A stretch of 46,176 bases of DNA from Oxalobacteraceae bacterium (GTDB lineage: Bacteria; Pseudomonadota; Gammaproteobacteria; Burkholderiales; Burkholderiaceae_D), in contig JAIZVZ010000029.1 in the NCBI GenBank assembly GCA_021768485.1, forward strand, positions 1-46,176. The letters run 5' to 3'. The position numbers and the translations under genes were made by a program. This document shows, piece by piece, positions 35,125 through 46,176 of this stretch; position 1 is the stretch's first letter, and every line of letters begins with the position of its first letter. A model generated the notes under the pieces. The model made no database searches, was not told the origin of the DNA, and was given only the letters and a program-made list of their open reading frames with translations.

Positions 35125-35698
35125 ACCCACCCCAATCAGTCAAAATGCGAAATCGCGCCTTGCCCAGCCTCTATGAGCCCATTCCCTCGGTCCGGGTCAT
35201 CGCAAGCGGGCGCTTTGCGCGTGACACTGCCTGTGCCGCTCTACTTGCGAGAGCGCAGGATTGCACAGTGGCACGACATTATTTCATACATAAAATTTCC
35301 CCCACTTCAATAGCATATCAGCATACAAAATCTGAAGAAACAGGCTTGCAGAGGAATTTACGAGCAGACTTTTACATGGTACTTGTAGCAACCTTAAATT
35401 ATAACGGAGGCTTCGCATGATTTGAAGCAAAACATCGCCGCCAGCCCAAGATAACAAAATTACCCGGATAAAATACTTGCCAAACAGCCATTTTCTGAAA
35501 ACGCGGGGCGCGCAAGGCATACATGCCGGAAAAAGGTATGATTACCAACAATGCGACATTTTCGGGCCGTCGCCGCCGGCACGCACACGCCGCGGCGGCG
35601 AGAACCGGCGGTCGGCACATTCAAATAGACTGCCGGGAATAAGTTGGCGATAACAAATGTCGCTTCGGCAACAACAGATCAAGCGGGAGGAATCAATA
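35125..35698. other. Divergent intergenic region pet operon / mscL, 574 bp
   Basis: No gene is supported here. The middle (about 35270-35480) is AT-rich and carries the candidate pet promoter. A strong GCCGCCG/CGGCGGC hairpin with a 14-nt loop lies at 35572-35599, about 100 bases before mscL. Several short frames on both strands lack ribosome binding sites and recognisable sequence. Confidence 0.5.
35283..35310 (-). promoter_or_regulatory. Candidate promoter of petABC
   Basis: On the minus strand TTGAAG (35310 to 35305) and TATGAA (35288 to 35283) are separated by 16 bases. Both match four of six consensus positions. The predicted leader to the petA ATG is about 150 bases. Confidence 0.35.
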
Positions 35699-36175
35699 AT
35701 GGGCATGTTGCATGAATTTAAAGAATTTGCCAGCAAGGGCAGCGTCATCGACCTCGCCGTCGGCGTCATCATTGGCGGCGCCTTCGGCAAGATCGTCGAC
35801 TCCCTGGTGCAAGACATGATCATGCCCGTTGTCGGCAAGCTGTGCGGCGGCCTCAATTTCAGCGATTACTACATCCCGCTCAACCACCAGGGCACGCAAG
35901 CGACGCTGGCCGAGGCCAAGGCGCACGGCGCCGTCATCGCCTACGGCAATTTTTTGACCATTTCGCTCAATTTCCTGATCCTGGCCTTCGTCATTTTCCA
36001 GATGGTGCGCCTGATCAACCGCGCCCGCCGCGTCTTGCCGATCGGCGCCCCCGCGGCCGCACCGGCCGCACCGCCACCGACGCCGGAAGACATCGTCTTG
36101 CTGCGCGAAATACGCGACGCCCTGAAAACGCCGCATGCGGACGCGGCCCAGAATCCGACGCGCAGCGGCTCTTGA
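35699..36175 (+). CDS. mscL: Large-conductance mechanosensitive channel
   Basis: MscL opens under membrane tension to release solutes on osmotic downshock. The 158-residue protein has the N-terminal amphipathic helix and TM1 ([37 protein letters not shown]), a periplasmic loop ([14 protein letters not shown]), TM2 ([26 protein letters not shown]) and a C-terminal bundle helix after a Pro/Ala linker. GGGAGG stands 8 bases before ATG 35699; the frame open from 35657 lacks a signal. Confidence 0.95.
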   Translation: MGMLHEFKEFASKGSVIDLAVGVIIGGAFGKIVDSLVQDMIMPVVGKLCGGLNFSDYYIPLNHQGTQATLAEAKAHGAVIAYGNFLTISLNFLILAFVIFQMVRLINRARRVLPIGAPAAAPAAPPPTPEDIVLLREIRDALKTPHADAAQNPTRSGS

Positions 36176-36254
36176 GAATGCCTATCGTGTCGCCATCTAG
36201 CGTTGGTTCCCGGCGCGCGCCGCCGCCCTTTACTTTCCTCGCTGATCGCCGCCC

Positions 36255-37409
36255 ATGAAACGTCTATGGCTATTGTTTGCGCAAACCGTCACTGTCGCGC
36301 TGGCAATCTGGTTCGTCGTGACTGCCTTGAAACCGGGCTGGGCCACGCAATTGACGGCCGGCCTGCACACGATGCGCAGCACCGCCGGCGTGCCGCTGCG
36401 CGAAGCTGCGCTGGCGCCGATCGGCCAGGCGCAAGGCTCGTACCGGATCGCCGCCGGGCGCGCCATGCCATCGGTCGTCAATATTTCCAGTCAAAAATCG
36501 ATCCGCCGTTCGCGCAACCCCTTGATGGACGATCCGCTGTTCCGCCGTTTTTTCGGTGAAGAACAACATCAGGAAAGCCGCGGTTCGGGCGTCATCGTCA
36601 GCGCCGACGGCTATATCCTGACCAACAATCACGTCATCGATGGCGCCGATGAAATCGATGTCTTGATCGCCGACGGCCGCAAGGTGGCGGCCAAGCTGGT
36701 CGGCGCCGATCCCGACACCGATCTGGCCGTGATCAAGGTTGCGCTGAACAACCTGCCGGCAATTACCCTCGGCCACGCCGAACAGGCGCAGGTCGGCGAT
36801 GTCGTGCTGGCCATCGGCAATCCGTTCGGCGTCGGCGAAACGACTACCATGGGCATCATCTCGGCACTCGGACGCACGGGCTTCGGCATCAATCCGATCG
36901 AAAACTTCATCCAGACCGATGCCGCCATCAATCCCGGCAATTCGGGCGGCGCCCTGGTCGACACCAGCGGCAATCTGCTGGGGATCAATTCGGCGATTTT
37001 CTCGAGCAGCGGCGGCTCGCTCGGGATCGGCTTCGCGGTCCCGGTCTCGACCGCCAAGGCCGTCATGGAAGGCTTGATCAAGAACGGCCACATCGTGCGC
37101 GGCTCGATCGGCGTCACGGTCCAGGAACTGACGCCGGAGCTGGCCGAGACCTTCAACCACCAGGGTGGCGCCCTGATCGCCGATGTCGAACGCGGCAGCC
37201 CGGCGGCACGCGCCGGCCTGCATCCGGGCGACATCATCATTGCCGTCAACGGCAAACCCACCCCGACCACCTACACCATGCTCGACCAGATCGCGCAAAT
37301 GACGCCCGGCGGCAAGGCCAACGTCACGATTTTGCGCCGAAGCAAAGAGCAAACGCTATCGGTGGCGGTGGTCAAGCGGCCGCGCCCGATACTGGACGCC
37401 GACGACTGA
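36255..37409 (+). CDS. DegS-like periplasmic serine protease, membrane anchored
   Basis: The 384-residue protein has one N-terminal membrane segment (LFAQTVTVALAIWFVV). A trypsin-like domain follows with the complete triad His126 (TNNHVI), Asp156 (DTDLAV) and Ser230 (GNSGGAL). A single PDZ domain lies at about 285-370 (GSIGVTVQELTPELAE, AGLHPGDIIIAVNG). One PDZ and an anchor make it DegS-like rather than DegP-like. In E. coli DegS cleaves RseA; whether it does so here is unknown as no rse genes are in view. Confidence 0.92.
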   Translation: MKRLWLLFAQTVTVALAIWFVVTALKPGWATQLTAGLHTMRSTAGVPLREAALAPIGQAQGSYRIAAGRAMPSVVNISSQKSIRRSRNPLMDDPLFRRFFGEEQHQESRGSGVIVSADGYILTNNHVIDGADEIDVLIADGRKVAAKLVGADPDTDLAVIKVALNNLPAITLGHAEQAQVGDVVLAIGNPFGVGETTTMGIISALGRTGFGINPIENFIQTDAAINPGNSGGALVDTSGNLLGINSAIFSSSGGSLGIGFAVPVSTAKAVMEGLIKNGHIVRGSIGVTVQELTPELAETFNHQGGALIADVERGSPAARAGLHPGDIIIAVNGKPTPTTYTMLDQIAQMTPGGKANVTILRRSKEQTLSVAVVKRPRPILDADD

Positions 37410-37438
37410 ATCGATAATGAAAGCTGAGCAAAACCGAC

Positions 37439-38128
37439 ATGCATCTGCGCGACCTGACCCAATTTCTGTCCGAACTGACCGACAACAATAACCGCCCGTG
37501 GTTTGTGATGAACAAGCCGCGCTACGATATCTTGCGCGAGGAATTCCTGGCGCTGGTGACGCAGCTGGTGGCCGCCACCAGCCGCTTCGACCCGCAAGTG
37601 GCCGCCTGCAATCCGAAAAAAGCCCTGTTCCGCATCCATCGCGACATGCGTTTTTCGCACGACAAAAGCCCGTACAAAACGCAGTTCTCGGCCTCGATCC
37701 GGCCCGACGGCCGCAAAAAGCCGAGCGACGGCGGCGGTCCGTCGTATTATTTTCAGATCGATGGCAGCGGCCAGCTGTTCTTTGCCGCCGGCGAATATGC
37801 GCCGCCGGCCGACCGCCTGCGGGCCATCCGCCAGCATGTGATCGCCGACGCCGCCGGCTTCAACAAAGCCCTCAGGAACAAGGCGCTCAAGAGCACTTTC
37901 GGCTCGTTCTACGAAGAAAACAAGCTGTCGCGCCCGCCCAAAGGCTTCGATGCCGACGAGCCGATGATCGAATATCTGAAATTGAAGCACTTCCTGATCT
38001 GCAGCGATGTGCAAATCACGGCGCGCACCTCGCCCGACCTGGCGCCGCAGCTCGCCGAAGCGTTCAAGAATGCCTATCCGCTGGTGCAATGGCTGCGCAG
38101 CGTGCCGGCCAGTGCCGAGGCGCCGTGA
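37439..38128 (+). CDS. DUF2461 family protein
   Basis: The 229-residue product matches the DUF2461 (TIGR02453) pattern: L-x-x-N-N-N-R-x-W-F near the start (LTDNNNRPWFVMNKPRYD), ALFRIHRDMRFSHDKSPYKTQF in the middle and GPSYYFQIDGSGQLFFAAGEYAP after it. Its function is unknown. It follows the DegS-like gene by 29 bases on the same strand and may share its transcript. Confidence 0.88.
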   Translation: MHLRDLTQFLSELTDNNNRPWFVMNKPRYDILREEFLALVTQLVAATSRFDPQVAACNPKKALFRIHRDMRFSHDKSPYKTQFSASIRPDGRKKPSDGGGPSYYFQIDGSGQLFFAAGEYAPPADRLRAIRQHVIADAAGFNKALRNKALKSTFGSFYEENKLSRPPKGFDADEPMIEYLKLKHFLICSDVQITARTSPDLAPQLAEAFKNAYPLVQWLRSVPASAEAP

Positions 38129-38192
38129 GCGGCCGGCCGCAGCTGTTTCACTGATGCACTTGTTGCGTCACAAAAGCCCACCCCTTTCACGT

Positions 38193-38198
38193 ATAATT
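38193..38198 (+). promoter_or_regulatory. Probable -10 box of metH
   Basis: TATAAT lies 161 bases before the metH ATG, with no good -35. The resulting leader of about 150 bases is very GC-rich and self-complementary (for example GCCGCT/AGCGGC around GCGCCG). No known SAH, SAM or cobalamin riboswitch core was recognised. Confidence 0.4.
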
Positions 38199-38358
38199 TT
38201 AGGCAAGCCGGCAAGCGCGGCCGAGCAGCACGGCGCGCCGGCCGGCCGCTGCGCCGAGCGGCGCTTGTCCGCGCGCCGCGCGCCGCCGGCACTTGGCGCC
38301 GCCTTCATTGTCCGACACTTTATTTATCACGCTGAAATTTATCAAGCCGAAAGCCATC

Positions 38359-42174
<3,816 letters not shown>

Positions 42175-42188
42175 CGACAGCCGGCGCG

Positions 42189-42212
42189 GCGGCCGCTTCA
42201 GGCAGCGGCCGC
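42189..42212. terminator. Hairpin between convergent metH and the EAL-HDOD gene
   Basis: Two copies of the self-complementary GCGGCCGC (42189-42196 and 42205-42212) form an 8-bp stem with loop TTCAGGCA, 15 bases after the metH stop. No T run follows on either strand, so termination is possible but not certain. Confidence 0.4.
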
Positions 42213-42246
42213 TGAATTATGCCGGACCGCCGCCGGCCACCGCCGC

Positions 42247-43533
42247 TCAGACCGCGCTCAGCGCGACCTCGTCGCCCCAGGCAAAGGCCTGCAATTCGAT
42301 GGCCACCAGTTCATCGCTCGACAGGCGCAGATGGCGCAAGTCGGCCAGCAAATGCGTCTCGGCCTGCTCGACATCGTCGAGGTGTTCGGCCAGCGCCAGG
42401 ATATTGCCGTAAAAACCGCTGCGCGACAGCAGCGCGGCCGCGACTTCTTCACCGACGGCGATCTGTTCGAGGATGTCGGTCATCGGCATGCTGAACAGCA
42501 CATCCATCAGGGACATGATGCCGACCGTGAAAGCGGTGTCGGCGCACTGGCGATCGCCCGCCTGCAATTTTTCGGCCAACAATTCCAGCAATTTGCCGCG
42601 ACCGGCCGCCAGCATCAGCAGCGGCGTCATGCTGCAGCCCTGCTGCGCCGGTTCGGCATACAACATGATTTGCAACCAGCGCTGCAACTGGCGGCGGCCC
42701 AGCGCAACCAGGGCCTGGCGCAGCGAATCGACGCGGCGACCGATGCTGGCGGCCGGCGTGTTGACCATGCGCAGCAAATTCAAGCCGAGCGAGACATCGC
42801 GTTTGATCGCCTGCTCGATGACGGCATCGTCGGCGTCCGAATTGAGCAAGCCCATTAATTGCACCATCGCCAGTTGCGAGGGCGACAGACTTTTTCCGCG
42901 CAGCACAACCGGCCGCGCAAAATAAAAGCCCTGGAAATAATCGCAGCCCAAGGCCAGGCAAAGATCGAATTCTTCGCGCGTCTCGACTTTTTCGGCCACC
43001 ACTTTTTTATTCGCCGATTTAAACAGCGGCACCAGTTTCAACAGATTGGCCGGGGTGATATCGCGCACATCGAGCTTGATGAATTCGACGAAAGGCAGCA
43101 ATTGCCTGGTCGTTTCGGTCTCGGCAATGACATCGTCGAGGGCGAAGCGATAGCCGGCATTCCTTAACTCGGCAATACGTTCGAGAATATGCGGCGTGAC
43201 ATCCATGGTCTCGACGATTTCGAGCACCACTTTTTCACGCGGCAAGAATTGAAAGATATCGCTTTCGAGGACGGCGGCATCGACATTGACGAAACAAAAT
43301 GCGGAGCCGATCACCTTTTCCATGCCCAGATGGGCGACATAGGCGATGACGGAAGCGGTGGCCGATAAGTCGGAGGTGATATTGGCCGGACCGCTCTCGG
43401 CGTTACGAAATAACAACTCGTACGCATAAAGGCTTTGCTCACGATCGAGAATCGGTTGGCGGCCAAGAAAAAAATCGCGCATCCGCAAGGATGGCGGGGT
43501 CTGCTGCTGCTCGAGGCGGGCTTTTTCTGTCAT
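42247..43533 (-). CDS. EAL-HDOD signalling protein (YuxH-like)
   Basis: The 428-residue protein joins a degenerate EAL domain (about 18-215) to a HDOD domain (about 220-410). The EAL signature is replaced by ELL (YAYELLFRN), although KLDVRD and an EKVET stretch remain. Such a domain probably binds rather than cleaves cyclic di-GMP, or does neither. HDOD domains are found in signalling proteins of many bacteria with little known biochemistry. It is convergent with metH. No ribosome binding site is obvious at the ATG. Confidence 0.88.
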   Translation of the reverse strand: MTEKARLEQQQTPPSLRMRDFFLGRQPILDREQSLYAYELLFRNAESGPANITSDLSATASVIAYVAHLGMEKVIGSAFCFVNVDAAVLESDIFQFLPREKVVLEIVETMDVTPHILERIAELRNAGYRFALDDVIAETETTRQLLPFVEFIKLDVRDITPANLLKLVPLFKSANKKVVAEKVETREEFDLCLALGCDYFQGFYFARPVVLRGKSLSPSQLAMVQLMGLLNSDADDAVIEQAIKRDVSLGLNLLRMVNTPAASIGRRVDSLRQALVALGRRQLQRWLQIMLYAEPAQQGCSMTPLLMLAAGRGKLLELLAEKLQAGDRQCADTAFTVGIMSLMDVLFSMPMTDILEQIAVGEEVAAALLSRSGFYGNILALAEHLDDVEQAETHLLADLRHLRLSSDELVAIELQAFAWGDEVALSAV

Positions 43534-43641
43534 GTCTCAATCGCTTGTTCAATGCCTGCAACACAAGCGGCCAATGTCTATGTTAGCGCCTACTTTACCG
43601 CATAAAAATGGCTGTCGGTTTTATATTTTTAACATTTATTT

Positions 43642-44418
43642 TCAGGCCGCGTGCGGCAGCGGACAACCATCGATAAAGACCATGAATTGACCGGGCTGCA
43701 GAGCGATCCAATTTTCATTTTGGGTCAGCGGCGCAGTGACGATCACGGCTACGCGATCGCTGCGGTCGGTCACTTGCGAAAAGTCGACGATCATGTCTTG
43801 ATCAGACAATTGTGCGGTTGAAAACGGATATTGCCGAATAACATAGTGCAATTGCGTCGAACAGTGAACAAACAACGCCGAGCCATCGGACAGCATCATG
43901 TTGAACGTGCCATGGACGGCGATCTGCGCCGCCAATTCCTGCAAGGCCTGCGTCAATACCAGCAGCGTGGGCCGCTGATCGCCAAAGCGTTGCCGCAACT
44001 GTTGTAATAAATAACAAAATGCGCGCTCGCTATCGGTGTTGCCGACCGGCCGGTAGGGGCCATCGAGCTCGGGCTGGAAAGCCGGCACATCGCCGTTGTG
44101 CGCAAACACCCAGTAACGGCCCCATAATTCGCGCACGAACGGATGGCAGTTTTCCAGCGCGACCTCGCCTTGGGTGGCTTTGCGGATGTGCGCAATGACG
44201 TTTTTCGATTTGATCGGATAGCTTTTGATCAGGGCCGCGACCGGCGAAGCCACGGCCGGCTCGTGGTCCACAAACAGGCGCACACCGACGCCTTCGAAAA
44301 AAGCGATGCCCCAGCCGTCGTGATGATCGGCGGTGCCGCCGCCGCGTGTTGCAAAACCGGTAAAGCTAAAGACAATATCGGTTGGGGTATTACAATTCAT
44401 CGCAAGTAACTGGCACAT
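43642..44418 (-). CDS. Class II glutamine amidotransferase (YafJ-like)
   Basis: The 258-residue protein begins Met-Cys, and Cys2 is the N-terminal nucleophile (MCQLLAMNCNTPTDIVFSF). It has GGGTADHHDGWGIAFF, AHIRKATQGEVALENCHPF and FAHNGDVPAF, the glutaminase substrate-binding segments of the YafJ/GATase_4 family. No synthase domain is attached, so the acceptor is unknown. No ribosome binding site is seen at the ATG, but the required Met-Cys start fixes it. Confidence 0.9.
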   Translation of the reverse strand: MCQLLAMNCNTPTDIVFSFTGFATRGGGTADHHDGWGIAFFEGVGVRLFVDHEPAVASPVAALIKSYPIKSKNVIAHIRKATQGEVALENCHPFVRELWGRYWVFAHNGDVPAFQPELDGPYRPVGNTDSERAFCYLLQQLRQRFGDQRPTLLVLTQALQELAAQIAVHGTFNMMLSDGSALFVHCSTQLHYVIRQYPFSTAQLSDQDMIVDFSQVTDRSDRVAVIVTAPLTQNENWIALQPGQFMVFIDGCPLPHAA

Positions 44419-44481
44419 TTTAATGGGATCTGCGGCTAAAAATAAGGCTGTAACAGTAGCACAGACTGCGATAAAAATGAT

Positions 44482-45186
44482 TTAGTGCGGCGCCAATATT
44501 GCGGCGGCAAAAACATGTCCGGCTTCGAAGCGAAACCGCACCGCGAACCGCGCCCCGCGCCGCCATTGCGGCGCCAGATCGCAGAGCAGACGCAGCGTCA
44601 GATTGCCGGCCGCCAGATCGACGGCGACGATCTCGGCCTCGAGAAAATCGAAATAGCGTCGGCTGACAGGATACAGGCATTTATACAGCGCCTCTTTGGC
44701 GCAAAACCCGGCGCTGATGCGCGCGGCATCGTCGAGCCGCCCCCAGGCCGCCAGGGTCAGCTCAGGCTCGCGAAAGCACAGCGTGCGGATCTCGGCGGCC
44801 GTGGCCGGCGGCAGCAGCGCTTCCATGTCGATGCCCAGCGCGCCGCAGGCGGCCTGCGGCGCCAGCGCCACCGCCACAAACTCGGCCGTGTGCGAAATCG
44901 AGCCGACAAAGCCGGGCGGCCAGCATGGCGCGCCATCGGCGCCCCTGGCCACACCCAGTTCGGACGAGCCGGCCGCGCGTAACAGGGCCGCCGCGCATTG
45001 CCTGCCAGTATCAAATTGTTGCTGCCGCATCAGAGCCGGTGCCACCGCAGCCGTGCCGGCGGCGCGCAAACGCCTGGTTTGCTGGGCAATGCAGTCAGCC
45101 AGAGGAAAGGGGGCGGCAAGCCAGGCATGCGCGGTGTCGGCAACTGGCGCATGGCCGTCAGCGGCCCGGCCGCGATTTACCGACAT
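44482..45186 (-). CDS. 4'-phosphopantetheinyl transferase, EntD/Sfp superfamily
   Basis: This enzyme would load phosphopantetheine from CoA onto carrier proteins. The 234-residue product has GSISHTAEFVAVALA, the Mg-binding GIDMEALLPP, and FCAKEALYKCLYPVSRRYFDFLEAEI, the EntD-type signature WxxKEAxxK equivalent. No peptide or polyketide synthase is in the window. The genome either has such a pathway elsewhere or uses this as its general transferase. ATG 45186 is chosen over a TTG at 45210, which lies next to tandem repeats. Confidence 0.88.
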   Translation of the reverse strand: MSVNRGRAADGHAPVADTAHAWLAAPFPLADCIAQQTRRLRAAGTAAVAPALMRQQQFDTGRQCAAALLRAAGSSELGVARGADGAPCWPPGFVGSISHTAEFVAVALAPQAACGALGIDMEALLPPATAAEIRTLCFREPELTLAAWGRLDDAARISAGFCAKEALYKCLYPVSRRYFDFLEAEIVAVDLAAGNLTLRLLCDLAPQWRRGARFAVRFRFEAGHVFAAAILAPH

Positions 45187-45200
45187 GCCGCCGATATGCA

Positions 45201-45236
45201 AAAGCAGCAAAGGCAGCGAAGGCAGCGAAGGCAGCG
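45201..45236. repeat. 9-bp tandem repeats upstream of the phosphopantetheinyl transferase
   Basis: Three perfect units of AAGGCAGCG (45210-45236) follow one degenerate unit (AAAGCAGCA, 45201-45209). They sit directly before the ATG on the minus strand. Confidence 0.8.
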
Positions 45237-45282
45237 GGCAGGCGTCGGCGACATGGAAATTTACTGGAAGTATTTAATGATG

Positions 45283-45330
45283 CAGTTTAAGAGACAGTTT
45301 AAAAGCCTGTTTAAGAGCCAGTTTAATTGC
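45283..45330. repeat. Four 12-bp tandem repeats
   Basis: Four units close to CAGTTTAAGAGC stand head to tail at 45283-45294, 45295-45306, 45307-45318 and 45319-45330, with one to three differences between them. They lie in the spacer between DUF3567 and the phosphopantetheinyl transferase. Confidence 0.8.
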
Positions 45331-45357
45331 TGGGTGGAAATATCAAACCGATACCGC

Positions 45358-45397
45358 GCCCTCTCGCGCGCCGGCCACGCCGGCTCCGCAAGAGGGC
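45358..45397 (-). terminator. Hairpin after the DUF3567 gene
   Basis: GCCCTCT (45358-45364) pairs with AGAGGGC (45391-45397), enclosing a second stem GCCGGC/GCCGGC. It begins 11 bases past the DUF3567 stop. There is no clear T run after it on the minus strand. Confidence 0.45.
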
Positions 45398-45407
45398 ATC
45401 GAGATAA

Positions 45408-45665
45408 TCAGTGCAACAGCACAGGATGGCGCATCAAGGTGTCGAAGCGGCCAAGAAAATCATCGATTTCTTCGACGCTCGGTTCGGTGGCGATCAAATC
45501 CGTAACCTCTTGTCGAAACGATTGGGCCAGGGCCCCGGCAATAAAGATCTCGCGCTTGCCGGGCTTGTCCATGATTTCGTAGCCGCCAAAACGCAAGGCT
45601 TCGAGCTCCTGATCGGCGCCGAACTCGACTACGCTGTATTGATCGCTATTATAGATGAGGTTCAT
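45408..45665 (-). CDS. DUF3567 family protein
   Basis: The 85-residue product (MNLIYNSDQYSVVEFG, then LRFGGYEIMDKPGKREIFIAG and PSVEEIDDFLGRFDTLMRHPVLLH) matches DUF3567, a small protein family known from Burkholderiales. The function is unknown. AAAGGA stands just before the ATG. This family supports the taxonomic placement of the window. Confidence 0.85.
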   Translation of the reverse strand: MNLIYNSDQYSVVEFGADQELEALRFGGYEIMDKPGKREIFIAGALAQSFRQEVTDLIATEPSVEEIDDFLGRFDTLMRHPVLLH

Positions 45666-45918
45666 TTTGCTTCCTTTGCTGATAGGGTCGGAATCGCTGC
45701 ACTAATGACATTGAGACACTTGTTGCGCTTTTACTGCCGTGTCGTTTATCAATGGCGGGCAAAGCATATTGCATGAAGATCATCAGGCGGCATCCAGCCT
45801 TACCTCCAGTACGGTCTGGAGATGGGGACGGGCGCCACCGATTTCAAGCATGAAGACATACCGGCCTCTCTGTACACTATTACGACAGGATTTGGAAATC
45901 CTGAAGCGTACGCGCCTA
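45666..45918. other. Intergenic stretch with an unexplained coding-like tail
   Basis: No complete gene is seen. On the minus strand a frame ending at 45783 closes with RYVFMLEIGGARPHLQTVLE and then VRLDAA before its stop, which reads like a real protein C-terminus, but there is no ribosome binding site or recognisable upstream domain. It may be a gene remnant or chance. Confidence 0.3.
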
Positions 45919-46176
45919 CTATAAAGGAGATTGTTCGGGGCTGCTTGGCGAGGCCGATAAATCGATCTCGGCCTGCAATTGCAAGATCGCATCGTATGGC
46001 GCGCGCGTCAGAAATTGCTTGAGCTGGGGCAGATGCGCGGTGCTGCTCAATGCCAGGTAGAGCGCGGCCGGCGGCACGCGCAAGATGCGGTTGAGCGTGA
46101 CCCGCAGCACCAGATTGCCGGCGCAACAGGGGCAGGCGGCGGCGATGCGGACCACGAGCGGCGGCGGCAGGTCGGC
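45919..46176 (-). CDS. CobW-like (COG0523) small GTPase, 5' end outside window
   Basis: The frame is open from the window edge and ends at 45919; 85 codons are visible. The segment PPPLVVRIAAACPCCAGNLVLRVTLNRILR, shown here as its CPCC motif with a following LNR, is like the CxCC motif and adjoining region of COG0523 metal-chaperone GTPases. The protein stops about 60 residues after that motif, so it would lack the usual C-terminal domain and be a short variant. The Walker motifs would lie outside the window. Confidence 0.5.
   Translation of the reverse strand, partial: ADLPPPLVVRIAAACPCCAGNLVLRVTLNRILRVPPAALYLALSSTAHLPQLKQFLTRAPYDAILQLQAEIDLSASPSSPEQSPL

Noticed and set aside
35284-35520. 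Minus-strand 78-codon frame upstream of petA
   Set aside because: No ribosome binding site or family features; lies in AT-rich promoter DNA.
38199-38358. SAH or cobalamin riboswitch before metH
   Set aside because: None of the conserved core sequences of these riboswitches could be found; only general GC-rich pairing is seen.

Overview
The window looks like a chromosomal segment of a GC-rich betaproteobacterium of the order Burkholderiales, probably family Oxalobacteraceae. The reasons are the minCDE set, the hemA-prfA-prmC and grxD-ubiX neighbours, the petABC-sspA-sspB cluster, a PHB (polyhydroxybutyrate) metabolism cluster and a DUF3567 protein. The family assignment is inference; no species can be named from sequence alone.

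Layout. 1-1491: 3' part of a class I photolyase, followed by a ladder of short tandem repeats. 1665-4271 (minus): phaP, phaA and phaB for PHB storage, without phaC beside them. 4560-6509 (plus): minC-minD-minE for division-site placement. 6550-8078: a small DUF697-like protein (minus) and an orphan OmpR-type response regulator (plus), with a perfect FNR/ANR-type box between them. 8204-12151 (plus): hemA, prfA, dsbB, prmC. 12206-16465 (plus): a DUF885 metallopeptidase-like protein, gshA and a DUF938 methyltransferase. 16493-20755 (minus): a LysE-type exporter and a large SWIM-SNF2 helicase, divergent from tex (20917-23277, plus). 23565-24492 (plus): grxD and ubiX, behind a leader with four perfect 23-bp repeats. 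24739-27442: a possible small protein, a GNAT acetyltransferase, a beta-barrel outer membrane protein and an ArsC-like reductase.

27443-30870 is the accessory region. It lies between the ArsC-like gene and tRNA-Thr(TGT) and reads as a decayed integrative element. It holds an AT-rich lipoprotein gene with the layout of an immunity gene, a short 3' remnant of the gene before it, a frameshifted IS3-family transposase tail, an intact hipB-hipA module with a perfect 13-bp inverted-repeat operator around its -10 box, and an integrase cut off before its catalytic domain.

30871-35124 (minus): tRNA-Thr, sspB, sspA and the cytochrome bc1 operon (petA-petB-petC in transcription order), with a strong terminator after petC. 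35699-38128 (plus): mscL, a DegS-like protease and a DUF2461 protein. 38359-42174 (plus): metH with a long GC-rich leader. 42247-46176 (minus): an EAL-HDOD protein, a class II glutamine amidotransferase, a 4'-phosphopantetheinyl transferase, DUF3567 and the 3' end of a CobW-like GTPase cut by the window edge.

Most of the window is ordinary core genome. The parts worth a second look are the tRNA-Thr island and a recurring pattern of short (9-23 bp) tandem repeats in intergenic DNA at five places.
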